Positions 24,902 to 33,532 of a stretch of 64,000 nt of DNA are shown piece after piece; position 1 is the first letter of the stretch; every line of letters begins with the position of its first letter. The notes under the pieces were generated by a model that worked only from the letters and a program-made list of their open reading frames with translations, made no database searches and was not told the DNA's origin. Both the position numbers and the translations under genes were made by a program. The DNA is from Gemmatimonadota bacterium (lineage in GTDB: Bacteria > Gemmatimonadota > Gemmatimonadetes > Longimicrobiales > Gaopeijiaceae), in the NCBI GenBank assembly GCA_028873595.1, contig JAPPOV010000024.1:23097-87096 (forward strand), in the 5' to 3' direction.

Positions 24902-25699
24902 ATGACGAAGACGATGCGATGGCTTTCCCGAACCGCGCTTGTGGCTGCGTTGGTTGGTGGGGCCGCGTGTGACGATGCGACCTCGCTCGAGAGCCTCGAC
25001 GACACGATGACCATCGACGCCGCGATGGTGGCGGCCGACGCGACCATCCAGGAGGCCCGCATGTGGAGGGAGCCCTTCCTCTTCGGGTCCGTGCCGGCGG
25101 TTAGCGCATCCGATTCTGAAACGCAGTCGACCGCACACTCGGGCGGGCGCAGGATGTGGAGTGGCTCGCTGGAACGCAGCCGAAGCGTCGTCTTCTATGA
25201 CGAGGCCGGGGTCGAGCAGGATGCCTACGATGCGCTGACGACGGACCAAATCCACATCGATCACGTCATGTCCGGCCTGGTCGAGCGGGAGCGATTCACC
25301 GCCCAGATCGAGCGGGAGCGCAGCATGGTCGTCAGCGGACTCGTCGGCGACGAGTCGACTCGCACGTGGAATGGCTCAGCGGACAGCTTCACTGCTCGAA
25401 GCGGTGTGCTGGAAGACGGCACGGAGCGATCTCACTCGATGACCGGTGCAGCCTCGTACATGAACATTGTGGTGCCGACCCCTGGGACGGAGCCCGGCTA
25501 CCCGCTCTCCGGAACGATCGAACGGTCCATGGTCGGGACCCGCACGAACGCAGAGGGCACCAGGACGCGTGAGGTGACCGTCGTCATCACCTTCAACGGG
25601 ACCCAGTTCGCGGACGCCACCGTGAACGGTGAAGCGATCGAAATCGACCTCGCGGCCCAGGATGGACGACGTCCGTTCCGCCGCAAGCGAGGGGGATGA
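24902..25699 (+). CDS. Hypothetical lipoprotein, beta-rich
   Basis: This 265-residue protein has a lipoprotein signal ending at GGAACDD. The rest alternates polar and hydrophobic residues with many Thr, Ser, Arg and Glu (SGSLERSRSVVF, RFTAQIERERSMVVSGLVG), which suggests a beta-sheet protein. The repeated S-G-x-[IL]-E-R-S theme (SGSLERS near residue 95, SGTIERS near 204) hints at internal duplication. I do not recognise a family. It lies 147 bases after the PHP gene and probably has its own promoter: TACAAT at 24864-24869 is a possible -10 box with a poor -35. A strong terminator follows. Confidence 0.7.
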   Translation: MTKTMRWLSRTALVAALVGGAACDDATSLESLDDTMTIDAAMVAADATIQEARMWREPFLFGSVPAVSASDSETQSTAHSGGRRMWSGSLERSRSVVFYDEAGVEQDAYDALTTDQIHIDHVMSGLVERERFTAQIERERSMVVSGLVGDESTRTWNGSADSFTARSGVLEDGTERSHSMTGAASYMNIVVPTPGTEPGYPLSGTIERSMVGTRTNAEGTRTREVTVVITFNGTQFADATVNGEAIEIDLAAQDGRRPFRRKRGG

Positions 25700-25726
25700 T
25701 CGATAAAACACAACACGGGTTCTGAA

Positions 25727-25763
25727 AACGGGGGTGGCGGACAGCGAGTTCGCCACCCCCGTT
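25727..25763. terminator. Bidirectional terminator between convergent genes
   Basis: AACGGGGGTGGCG pairs perfectly with CGCCACCCCCGTT over 13 bp around an 11-base loop. On the minus strand the stem is followed by TTTTC, giving a classic terminator for the Big2/amidohydrolase gene; on the plus strand it closes the lipoprotein gene. Confidence 0.85.
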
Positions 25764-25773
25764 CGCTAGGCCG

Positions 25774-27006
25774 TCAGTTCGGCTCGAAGAATCCCATGTG
25801 CTCGAGCATGTAGTCACGGATGACACGAGCGAGAACCGCTGCGTACGCGCGTCGATTTGCGTCCGAGTCTCGGACGCCCACGAAGTGATGCTCGAGCTGA
25901 ATTCCGCTCACCAGCTCGGTATCGGACAGTGACCCGTGCTCGCGCGTGCTGTATCCGCCGGTGAAGTACGGGTCCTGTCCAGGCATGGGGTTTTCCGGAC
26001 TCGGGATCGCTGGGATTCCTTCGGCCTCGAGCATTCCTCCTAAGCTGACGGCTCCCCGCACAACCTCGGCAAAAGGAATCGGCGAGTCTCGGCCAATCTC
26101 GCGGATGCTCGACCGTAATACGTAGCTCAGTGAATTGATGGACGCGTCCGGTTGGTTCAGGTCGTCACGGGTCAGAAGGTATCCGAGCTCGATTCGGGGA
26201 ATCGGGTGCCCGTGCCCATGCATATCGAAGAACATACCTTCCCCATTCGTCGTGATCGTGACGCGAGCGGATCGAATGAAGTCGTGGTACTCGGTCCACG
26301 CACGTTCTGCGAAAGGATTCCCCTCCGCGGCCTCCTGGATCTCACGGTTGGGGTCCATCTTCGCTCGCTCCAAATGGGCGAGTACCACGTGAGGCCCGAA
26401 CCCGGTCAGCTCTATAAGCGCATCCCGTACCTTCAGCGTGAGGTCGAGCGTGTTCTTGTCCGTCACCTGTGTGCCGCCCTGGCGATTCGGAATTTCAGGC
26501 GGCGCCAGTCCACCTCCGTGTGGGGCTGAAAGCACGACCGGAAGCTCACCGGGGATGTACTCGATGTAGTTTCGCCGACCGAAGTAGCTGACCCCAGGTT
26601 CGAAGGATGCAAGCGCGGGAGGTTCGTAGACCTCGATCAGCGCCGTGTCCGCCGTGCCGGCGAGCCGAGCGACGACCAGGGCTTCCCCCGATGCAACACC
26701 ACGAACCTGACCCTCGTTATCTACTGCAGCGACGGCCGGGTTCGAGCTGAACCATTCGACTCCGGCCGTGGTCGCGCCGGTGCCTGCCGGCCCGAGTGCT
26801 CGTACCGTGAAGGTCTCGTTGTCCCCGAGCAGGATCAAAGCCACCTCGGGCGCGACCTGAATCTGCCGCACCTCGACGCCCGCAGGGTCGTCGCAGGAGC
26901 CGGCGGGCACGATTAGCAAGAGCGCCAAGAGGACGTGATGCGGTAGCCGCGCCAACCGGGCAGCGGCTCGGGAGCGGTCGCCGACGGAGAGGGTGAGAGG
27001 GAGCAT
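25774..27006 (-). CDS. Lipoprotein with Big2 domain and N-formylglutamate-amidohydrolase-like domain
   Basis: This 410-residue protein has a lipoprotein signal ending VPAGSCDD (about residue 38). Residues about 45-125 form a bacterial Ig-like Big2 domain (VEWFSSNPAVAAVDNEGQVRGVASG). The remainder resembles N-formylglutamate amidohydrolases: VVLSAPHGGG for the first metal His, FDMHGHGHP for the second, and DSDANRRAYAAVLA near the end. Such enzymes remove formyl or acyl groups with zinc. The chosen ATG 27006 lacks a good ribosome site, and the frame continues 5', but only this start gives a proper signal peptide. It is divergent from the penicillin acylase gene over a 235-base shared promoter region. 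Confidence 0.72.
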   Translation of the reverse strand: MLPLTLSVGDRSRAAARLARLPHHVLLALLLIVPAGSCDDPAGVEVRQIQVAPEVALILLGDNETFTVRALGPAGTGATTAGVEWFSSNPAVAAVDNEGQVRGVASGEALVVARLAGTADTALIEVYEPPALASFEPGVSYFGRRNYIEYIPGELPVVLSAPHGGGLAPPEIPNRQGGTQVTDKNTLDLTLKVRDALIELTGFGPHVVLAHLERAKMDPNREIQEAAEGNPFAERAWTEYHDFIRSARVTITTNGEGMFFDMHGHGHPIPRIELGYLLTRDDLNQPDASINSLSYVLRSSIREIGRDSPIPFAEVVRGAVSLGGMLEAEGIPAIPSPENPMPGQDPYFTGGYSTREHGSLSDTELVSGIQLEHHFVGVRDSDANRRAYAAVLARVIRDYMLEHMGFFEPN

Positions 27007-27241
27007 ACGGTCAATGTACGACGCCTCAACTCTCGAACCCAACCGGTCTGTCGTTGCCGTGACAGAGCAGCCCGGCGGCCTCATTGTGTGCTCCGTGCGT
27101 AGGGTGATTCTGCTTCCGGGAGACGTGGGGAGAGAATCGGCCCGGTCTTTTCTCGACCTGGCGAGCGGAACGTCGACGCTGGCTGGCTTATGTGGTCGTA
27201 TGTGGCCACCCCGAGATCGTGTACATGCTGTCGGAGGATCG

Positions 27242-29446
27242 ATGACGAAGCGCTTCAACTTCATCCTGCTGAGTCTTGTCCTCGTGGTCGCCGTTTCGGC
27301 GCACGAGGTCAGAGCTCAAGACCCGTCGACTTCGTCGGCCGATTCTGCGCAGGCGCTCTCGCAGCGTGTGGAGATCATTCGGACCGAGTACGGTATCCCG
27401 CATATCATCGCCGAGGACTGGAAGGCCTTCGGTTTCGCCATGGGGTGGGTACAGTCGGAAGACTATGGCGATCAGGTTGCGATCGGGATCGTCCGAGGCC
27501 GTGGGGTCTACGCTCGGCACACGGGACGTGATTCCATCGGGGGCGATTTTGCGGGGCGAGAGGCGCATGCGGTTGCAACGGCCCGCTACGGTTCCCTCGA
27601 GCCACGAGCGAAGGCTGTCTACGACGGGTATGCGGAGGGGGTAAACGAGTACGCTCGTCAACATCCGCACCTCTTCCCCGAGTGGCTGGTCCCCGACTTC
27701 ACGGGGGTCGATGCCCTCGCGAACGATGTGTACACGTGGAGCCGCAGTGACGCGGCCGCTTTCGTCCGCGCCGAGGTGCGCCGTGCCGAAGAGCGCACCG
27801 GTCGCCTTCCGGAGCTGCGCCCCGAGTCACCGACTTCCTGGAGCCACGCGGAACTACAGGACGCCGCCGTCGATCCCGCCGTCGACGGATCGAATGCCTG
27901 GGCGTTGGACGGCTCACGGACGACTTCGGGCCACGCCATTTTGCTCCGAAATCCCCACCTCTCATGGCTCGCCGGCTACTACGAAGCGCACGTTCGGATC
28001 GGAGACGAGCTCGAATTCTATGGCGATTTCCGGATCGGAGGCGCCTTCGGGATTATCGGAGGCTTCAATCGGCATCTCGGGTGGGCGACTACGAACAACT
28101 CGCCGCGATACTCTCAGGTCTACGCCGTGCCGCGTCATCCGACCCGCGATGACCACCTGCTCATCGATGGCCGTGCAGTCGCGTTACGCGACTCGACGAT
28201 CACCGTCGACTGGAGCAATCCGGATGGCACCTTCGGGGTCGAAGCCGAAGTGACGTCCTGGAGCCCCTGGGGACCTGTTATTCACCGCGACGATGACTAC
28301 GGGTATGTGCTTACCGACCCGCGGGACGGCCAGTATCAGCGCGGTGAGCAACTGGTCCGGATGATGACGTCGGAGTCGCTCGACGAGTGGCTCGACGTGA
28401 TGCGGATGCGTGCGCATGTAAGCTCGAACTTCACGTATGCCGATGCGGCCGGAAATATCGCACTCTACTACAACGCCCGGATTCCGGACCTGCCCCACGA
28501 ACCGACGGGAGACTCCGCCGCGATCGCTCGGTCCACATCCGACATGTGGACCGAGGTTGCCGACTGGGAACGTCTTCCACTCTATGTGAATCCGCCGGGC
28601 GGGTATGTGCAGCAGGCCAACGATACTCCCGACTTTATCAACCTGAACGTTGTTTTGGAGCGAGACTCGGTCGCGCATAACCTGCCGGAAGCACGTCTGC
28701 GCCTGCGTAGCCAGCTTTCGTTCGCGTTGATTCACGGTGAGGAGCGACTAAGCCTGGAAGATGTCGTCGAGCGTAAGCACACCCCCCGGATGCTGGCCGC
28801 TGAGCGGATGGTGGATGATCTCCTTGGCGCGATCGACGCCGCCGACCCAACAGCGCGGCTTGAGCGTGCGCGACGAATCCTCGGGGGCTGGGATCGCACC
28901 GCCTCCACCTCGAGTCGTGGCGGCGTGCTCTTCAAGGCCTGGTTCAACACCTATATGGAGGTGACGGACACGCTCGCATACCGAATTGAGTGGGATGCGG
29001 CCGCGCCTGTCGAAACGCCTGTAGGGGTGGGAAAGCCAGGCCGCGCTTTGGCTGCGTTGCGGATTGCGATGGAGGATCTCGACGAGGACGGGATCGCTAC
29101 GGACGCGCGATGGGGTGACGTACATCGTGTTGTACACGGGGATGTCGATGAACCTGTCGCTGGATGCGAAAGTGGCCTTGGATGTTTTCGGACGCTGTCG
29201 TTTGCAGAACTTCAGGACGGGCGTCGTGCTGTGAACCGTGGTGATGCGTGGGTCTTTGCGGTCGAGTTCGGCCAGATCCCTAGGGGGTACTCGATTCTCG
29301 CGTACGGTCAGAGCCGGCTCGAGGACTCTCCCCATCACGCCGACCAAGCCGCGATGTTCGCTCGAGGTGAGATGAAGCCGATTCTGTGGAGTGAGGACCA
29401 GATCGACGGTGCTACGATCCGCAGGTACCGACCAGGTGCTCGCTGA
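27242..29446 (+). CDS. Penicillin/acyl-homoserine-lactone acylase family Ntn-hydrolase
   Basis: This 734-residue protein starts at an ATG with GGAGG five bases upstream and has a signal peptide ending near VRAQD. The alpha chain begins with VEIIRTEYGIPHI, the S45-family start. The autocatalytic cut and N-terminal nucleophile are expected at the Ser of VDGSNAWALDGSRT (about residue 218), followed by LLRNPHLSW. ATTNNSPRYSQVY and the later TARLERARRILGGWD fit the beta chain. Enzymes of this family cleave amide-linked acyl groups from beta-lactams, aculeacin or acyl-homoserine lactones in the periplasm. Substrate cannot be fixed here; quorum quenching is one possibility. Confidence 0.88.
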   Translation: MTKRFNFILLSLVLVVAVSAHEVRAQDPSTSSADSAQALSQRVEIIRTEYGIPHIIAEDWKAFGFAMGWVQSEDYGDQVAIGIVRGRGVYARHTGRDSIGGDFAGREAHAVATARYGSLEPRAKAVYDGYAEGVNEYARQHPHLFPEWLVPDFTGVDALANDVYTWSRSDAAAFVRAEVRRAEERTGRLPELRPESPTSWSHAELQDAAVDPAVDGSNAWALDGSRTTSGHAILLRNPHLSWLAGYYEAHVRIGDELEFYGDFRIGGAFGIIGGFNRHLGWATTNNSPRYSQVYAVPRHPTRDDHLLIDGRAVALRDSTITVDWSNPDGTFGVEAEVTSWSPWGPVIHRDDDYGYVLTDPRDGQYQRGEQLVRMMTSESLDEWLDVMRMRAHVSSNFTYADAAGNIALYYNARIPDLPHEPTGDSAAIARSTSDMWTEVADWERLPLYVNPPGGYVQQANDTPDFINLNVVLERDSVAHNLPEARLRLRSQLSFALIHGEERLSLEDVVERKHTPRMLAAERMVDDLLGAIDAADPTARLERARRILGGWDRTASTSSRGGVLFKAWFNTYMEVTDTLAYRIEWDAAAPVETPVGVGKPGRALAALRIAMEDLDEDGIATDARWGDVHRVVHGDVDEPVAGCESGLGCFRTLSFAELQDGRRAVNRGDAWVFAVEFGQIPRGYSILAYGQSRLEDSPHHADQAAMFARGEMKPILWSEDQIDGATIRRYRPGAR

Positions 29447-29755
29447 CCGGAGTCGTTCAGCAGATGCCGGAGAAGCACAACAGAAACTAGGAGCGAGTTC
29501 TTATGCAAAGCCTGTAAACCCTGGTATAACAATAGGGTAAAGAGGCACGGCTCCTTTGTTCTGGTGCCCTCGTAAGGATGAGGTAACCATTGGGTAACCC
29601 CTAGGCTTGTTTGGAACCGGTGATCGGCCGACGAGCCAGAACCCCTCTCTGTGAATCTGGGGGGGGGTAGTGCTGGTACGACCCGACACACACCGACAGC
29701 CACGCTGTTTCCTCACAACCAGACCCCTCACGCACTCCATTACTATCGAATAGAA
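29447..29755. other. Intergenic junction before the AT-rich patch
   Basis: GC content falls through this stretch. It holds two similar blocks, AACAATAGGGTAA (29528-29540) and AACCATTGGGTAA (29585-29597), and a run of nine G at 29659-29667. A frame open from GTG 29651 runs through the G tract into the membrane-protein gene but has no ribosome site. No transposase or integrase remnant was recognised. Confidence 0.45.
29659..29667 (+). repeat. Homopolymer run of nine G
   Basis: Nine consecutive G bases lie about 90 bases before the likely start of the AT-rich membrane-protein gene and inside its extended open frame. Such runs slip during replication and are also prone to sequencing error. Confidence 0.9.
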
Positions 29756-30154
29756 GTGGATAGAAAATTCATCTATTACATGGTTTTTGGTGTTTCTTTT
29801 TTGCTCTTTCCCGTAGTCCAGGATTACATCAGACCAAATTATGATGGAAGCAATGAACTAATCGTTTACTTACTTGGAGTTGCCCCAAATTTCCTGCCGG
29901 GCATTGGACTGCCTGCCCTGTTATACGTAGTGATTCCAGAAGCATTTAACCCCGATACATATCTATTTGAGAACAGATTTTATTGGTCAGTTGCTATTTC
30001 CGTGGCGGGTTTAGTTGGCAATGAGGTCATTACAAGGTTTACACCCGGGAGAGGTGTTTTTGATTGGAATGATATTTTGTGGACCCTCATAGGAACGGGC
30101 TTGTTTGTATTGATCCGATGGAAGGAGAATTCACTGTTTTGTGCCGATCAGTGA
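29756..30154 (+). CDS. Small multi-pass membrane protein, AT-rich, probably transferred
   Basis: The frame is strikingly AT-rich (about 35% GC in the line from 29821) against neighbours well above 60%, and uses A/T-ending codons. From GTG 29756 it encodes 132 residues with about four membrane segments: FIYYMVFGVSFLLFPVV, NFLPGIGLPALLYVVI, WSVAISVAGLVGNEVI and ILWTLIGTGLFVLI. The GVFDWNDILWTLIG end resembles small VanZ-like membrane proteins common in Bacteroidota. No Shine-Dalgarno site precedes either candidate start (GTG 29756 or ATG 29780), as is usual in Bacteroidota. The function is unknown. Recent transfer is inferred from composition. Confidence 0.65.
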   Translation: MDRKFIYYMVFGVSFLLFPVVQDYIRPNYDGSNELIVYLLGVAPNFLPGIGLPALLYVVIPEAFNPDTYLFENRFYWSVAISVAGLVGNEVITRFTPGRGVFDWNDILWTLIGTGLFVLIRWKENSLFCADQ

Positions 30155-30419
30155 CGGTCCATCAGATATAAGTTGGTCTGCACGCTTGCTTGGCTTTTCG
30201 GGCGTGAGCCGAGTGAGCAGCATCGAATCTGTCATTCCTTCAGAATCGTGATCGTGATCGGGGCAGGGATAAGGGTATGGTAGGTAGAGGCGTCAGGGTG
30301 GGACCCTGCCTAATAGGTATAGGCGTGATAGCTGGGTGATATACGTCTAGGTGATCGGCGTTGATGGTGGTGCTATCCGAGATAGCAGATGCTGGTATGG
30401 ATTCCCGAAATGAGGTGAG
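30155..30419. other. Leader region of the lut run, no gene seen
   Basis: This 265-base stretch has intermediate GC content and no supported frame. It carries a 7-bp inverted repeat at 30371-30387, listed separately, and a short repeated GATCGTGATCGTGATCG tract (around 30247-30262). The promoter of the lut run should lie here, but no convincing -35/-10 pair was found. Confidence 0.4.
30371..30387. promoter_or_regulatory. Candidate operator upstream of the lut run
   Basis: TGCTATC-CGA-GATAGCA is a perfect 7-bp inverted repeat with a 3-base centre, placed 33 bases before the first gene of the run. Its size and symmetry suit a dimeric repressor site. It does not match the GntR-type LutR/LldR site I know, and no regulator gene is adjacent. 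Confidence 0.4.
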
Positions 30420-30746
30420 ATGTCTGCTCTGGTGAAGAGGCACCCGGCCTTTTCCTTGAGGTCGACCCTTAACGACGACGACCAGCAGCGACCAGATATG
30501 AATCGACGGCCCGCGGTCACGCTTGCCGTGACCAATGAATGGACGTGTGACGCGCATCCGTGTGTAGAGGGTGTCGCCACGGACACGCACGCAGCACTTC
30601 GTGAACACTTGGGAGCGCGATGGGTTCTTGTCGAACCTCCTAGGAATCCGAGGCTTTCGCTCTTTCTACTGAACGACGAGCGGTCTCGGTTTGCGTTGGA
30701 AACACAGCGGAAAGCGGTCTTCGAAGGGCTCGAGGTCACGCCGTGA
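30420..30746 (+). CDS. Small protein of unknown function coupled to lutA
   Basis: This 108-residue frame starts at ATG with GAGGTG four bases upstream and ends with a TGA overlapping the lutA GTG (GTGA). Both signals argue that it is translated and coupled to lutA. The protein is soluble and charged, with two Cys in WTCDAHPCVEG and a C-terminal half (ALREHLGARWVLVEPPRNPRL, LETQRKAVFEGLEVTP) that looks folded. I recognise no family. It could be an accessory or substrate-specific part of the lactate-type dehydrogenase. Confidence 0.5.
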   Translation: MSALVKRHPAFSLRSTLNDDDQQRPDMNRRPAVTLAVTNEWTCDAHPCVEGVATDTHAALREHLGARWVLVEPPRNPRLSLFLLNDERSRFALETQRKAVFEGLEVTP

Positions 30747-31486
30747 AGGTCGCACTCTTCGTGACGTGCCTCGGAGACCAGTTCTTCGCTGCGGCGTGTG
30801 CAGACGCTGTCCGGCTTCTTCGACGCGTAGGAGCGGACGTCTCGTTTCCGACAGGGCAGACATGCTGCGGACAACCGGCGTACAACTCCGGGTATCGCGG
30901 TGAAGCACTTCGGATGATGAAACACACGATCGATGTCTTCAGTGAGGCTGACTACGTCGTGCTCCCGTCCGGCAGCTGCGCTGGCATGGTGCGTGTGCTT
31001 TACCCCGATCTCGCAGATTCGGAGGAGCTGAGCGCCGTTACGAATGATCTCGCTTCCCGGACGTATGAGCTCTCACAGTTCCTCGTCGACGTCATGGACG
31101 TTGGTCGCCTGGGTGAGGGTCTTCGTGGATGCCGAGTGGCGTACCACCACGGATGTCATGCACTCCGTGAACTGGGCGTCGCAGACGAGCCCGTGTCGTT
31201 GCTTCGAGGGGTCGGTGCGGAGGTGGTCGAGTGGTCCGCGGACCGGGAATGCTGTGGGTTCGGGGGGACATTCGCGGCGAAGCTGCCCGAAGTGTCCGCG
31301 GCCATGGCCGATCACAAGCTCGACACGCTCCCCGAGGTCGACGTCGTGACGTCGGCCGACGGTGGGTGCCTGCTACAGCTTGGAGGTCGAGCCCGGCGAC
31401 GCGCTCTACCTGTGCCCTTCGAACATCTCGCCAGCCTGCTGTGGCAGGGGGTTCAGGGCGCCGCTGTGGGTGGGGCTTCGGAATGA
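30743..31486 (+). CDS. lutA: Lactate utilization protein LutA, Fe-S oxidoreductase subunit
   Basis: This 247-residue protein has two cysteine-rich CCG domains: FPTGQTCCGQPAYNSGY near residue 45 and ADRECCGFGGTFAAK near residue 165, each preceded by further Cys (VTCLG, HHGCHA). These bind a heterodisulfide-reductase-like iron-sulfur cluster. With LutB and LutC it forms an L-lactate dehydrogenase complex feeding electrons to the respiratory chain. The start codon GTG overlaps the upstream small gene and its stop overlaps lutB (ATGA). The combination with a TPP decarboxylase downstream leaves open whether the substrate is lactate or an analogue. Confidence 0.92.
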   Translation: MKVALFVTCLGDQFFAAACADAVRLLRRVGADVSFPTGQTCCGQPAYNSGYRGEALRMMKHTIDVFSEADYVVLPSGSCAGMVRVLYPDLADSEELSAVTNDLASRTYELSQFLVDVMDVGRLGEGLRGCRVAYHHGCHALRELGVADEPVSLLRGVGAEVVEWSADRECCGFGGTFAAKLPEVSAAMADHKLDTLPEVDVVTSADGGCLLQLGGRARRRALPVPFEHLASLLWQGVQGAAVGGASE

Positions 31487-32889
31487 GCCTTCCTCCCCCT
31501 GACTATCGACCGGCAGCTTATCGTAAGGCGGCTGCGCGTAGCCTGCGGAACATGCCGGAGGTGCGGGAGTCGGTGGGCTCTGCGACTCGAACATTCGATG
31601 CCAGGCGAACCGAGGCGTACTCGGCAGTGGAAACCGATCGCTGGAGAGATTGGGCCCGGGATGTGAAGGGGCATGCGCTCACGCGTCTCGACGAGTACCT
31701 CGAGCAGGCGGAGCGCAACCTTGTCCAGAACGGCGTACACGTTCACTGGGCGGCGTCGGCCGATGACGTGCATCGGGTGCTCGCGGAGGTCGTGTCGGTG
31801 CATGACGTCCGGACCGTCGTGAAGGCGAAGAGCATGCTGAGTGAGGAGCTCGAAGTGAACGCGTACCTCGAGTCGCTCGGAGTTCGCCCTGCCGAGACGG
31901 ATCTGGGGGAGTACATCATCCAGCTTCTGGATGAGCCGCCGAGTCACATTGTCGGGCCGGCGATCCATCGCAGTCTGGAGGACTGCCGTGCTCTCTTTCA
32001 CGAGCGGTTCGGAACACCGATCGATGCGGAACCCGACGAACTCGCGTCGGCGGCGCGGGTCGCGCTTCGAGAGGATTTTCTCGCCGCGGATCTGGGGATC
32101 TCGGGAGGCAACTTCCTCGTGGCCGACACGGGGTCTGTCGCCCTCATCGAGAACGAAGGCAACATCCGACTGACGACGTCGGTTCCGCGCGTGCACGTCG
32201 CTCTCGTCGGTATCGAGAAGATCGTCCCGCGACTCGAGGACCTGGCGGGCCTGCTTCAGCTGACGGCGCGTGCCGCGACGGGTCAACCTATCGGGCTCTT
32301 CGTCTCGCTCATTCAGGGCCCTCGGAAGGATGATGAGATCGATGGCCCCGAGGAGGTGCACGTCGTCTTTGTCGACAACGGGCGGACCGACCTCTTCAAC
32401 GACGATACCGCCTGGGAGGCACTTCGTTGTGTGCGCTGTGGTGCCTGCTTGAACATCTGCCCCGTATATCGGCAGACGGGCGGACACGCATATGGATGGA
32501 CGTACCCTGGGCCGATCGGAGCGATCATCTCGCCGGGTCTCCTAGGACTGGAGAATGCGCTTCCACTCCCCCACGCTTCGAGCCTGTGTGGCGCGTGTGC
32601 GGACGTGTGCCCAGTGCGAATTCCGATCCCCGAACTGCTGCTTCACTGGCGCGAGCGCGCCGCGGACGAGGGGCAGACCCCGGCCGGCGAGCGCTTCGGG
32701 ATGCGGACGTATGCGGGTTTCGCTGAGCGCCCACGTGCGTTTTCAACGGCTGCGGGTGCGCTCCGATGGACACCGTGGAGGGCTGTGGGAAAGGCTCTTC
32801 CCGTGCTGAGTGGCTGGCTCCAAGAGCGAGAGGCTCCGCGCCCGAGCCCGAAGTCGTTCCGGGATCTATGGAATGAGGGCATCGAGTGA
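31483..32889 (+). CDS. lutB: Lactate utilization protein LutB, ferredoxin-domain subunit
   Basis: This 468-residue protein has the LUD domain first (residues about 75-300, including GISGGNFLVADTGSVALIENEGN) and then two 4Fe-4S motifs, CVRCGACLNICPVY (about 311) and CGACADVCPVRIP (about 369). The LutB family matches in order and length. It transfers electrons in the LutABC complex that oxidises L-lactate to pyruvate. Its ATG overlaps the lutA stop, and its stop overlaps the lutC start (GTGA), so the three should be made in balance. Confidence 0.94.
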   Translation: MSLPPPDYRPAAYRKAAARSLRNMPEVRESVGSATRTFDARRTEAYSAVETDRWRDWARDVKGHALTRLDEYLEQAERNLVQNGVHVHWAASADDVHRVLAEVVSVHDVRTVVKAKSMLSEELEVNAYLESLGVRPAETDLGEYIIQLLDEPPSHIVGPAIHRSLEDCRALFHERFGTPIDAEPDELASAARVALREDFLAADLGISGGNFLVADTGSVALIENEGNIRLTTSVPRVHVALVGIEKIVPRLEDLAGLLQLTARAATGQPIGLFVSLIQGPRKDDEIDGPEEVHVVFVDNGRTDLFNDDTAWEALRCVRCGACLNICPVYRQTGGHAYGWTYPGPIGAIISPGLLGLENALPLPHASSLCGACADVCPVRIPIPELLLHWRERAADEGQTPAGERFGMRTYAGFAERPRAFSTAAGALRWTPWRAVGKALPVLSGWLQEREAPRPSPKSFRDLWNEGIE

Positions 32890-33473
32890 GCGCGCGCGAT
32901 GAAATCCTGGGCGCCCTGCGCCTGGCTCGTGAGCGTCGACCCTTCATTGAGCATCCGGGTCGTTTCGGAGCGTGGAGACCGGTCGAGGCACCGGGCCCGC
33001 TGGACGGATTCGAGGCGATGTTCACACAAGCCGGCGGAGAGGTCGTTCGGGTATCGAGCGACACCGAGCGGGACGACTGGCTTCGGGCCTTCCTTCGCGA
33101 CGTCCAGCACCTCTCGTTGGGCGCGGGGGTTCCCCGGGACATTGTCGGCCTCGGGTCTGCAGTAGTCGATTTCGGCGAGGAGCATACCGCAGAGGTGGGT
33201 ATCTCGGTGGCCCGAGGAGCAATCGCCGAAACCGGGTCCCTCGTCATGGACGCGCGCGATGGTCGCCGAGCGCAACTTCTCCCGCCTGTTCTCGTCGTCC
33301 TTGTGGACACGTCGACGGTGCATGCGACCCTTGCGGACGCGCTCGAGTCCGTGCGTCACGACCTGCCCGCGGCGATCGGACTGCACTCGGGTCCGTCCAA
33401 GTCAGCGGACATCGGTCAGGTGATGGTGCGGGGGGTGCACGGGCCAGGTCGGGTGATCGCTCTGTTGGCCTAG
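32886..33473 (+). CDS. lutC: Lactate utilization protein LutC
   Basis: This 195-residue protein has the LUD domain alone. It keeps the conserved block ISVARGAIAETGSLVMD and the terminal VMVRGVHGPGRVIALL, where most LutC proteins have a G-x-H-G-P motif. Its GTG overlaps the lutB stop. LutC is required with LutA and LutB for lactate growth in Bacillus, but its biochemical part is not settled. The APC permease gene follows after 59 bases in the same direction. Confidence 0.93.
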   Translation: MSARDEILGALRLARERRPFIEHPGRFGAWRPVEAPGPLDGFEAMFTQAGGEVVRVSSDTERDDWLRAFLRDVQHLSLGAGVPRDIVGLGSAVVDFGEEHTAEVGISVARGAIAETGSLVMDARDGRRAQLLPPVLVVLVDTSTVHATLADALESVRHDLPAAIGLHSGPSKSADIGQVMVRGVHGPGRVIALLA

Positions 33474-33532
33474 TCCGGGTTCGGGACGTACCGTCACGCA
33501 CCCATCCACGACTTTCGAACCGGAGTCTTGTC

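Noticed and set aside
30240..30420. Short-repeat region before the lut run as a CRISPR array
   Set aside because: The GATCGTGATCG repeats are too short and contiguous, with no spacers or cas genes.
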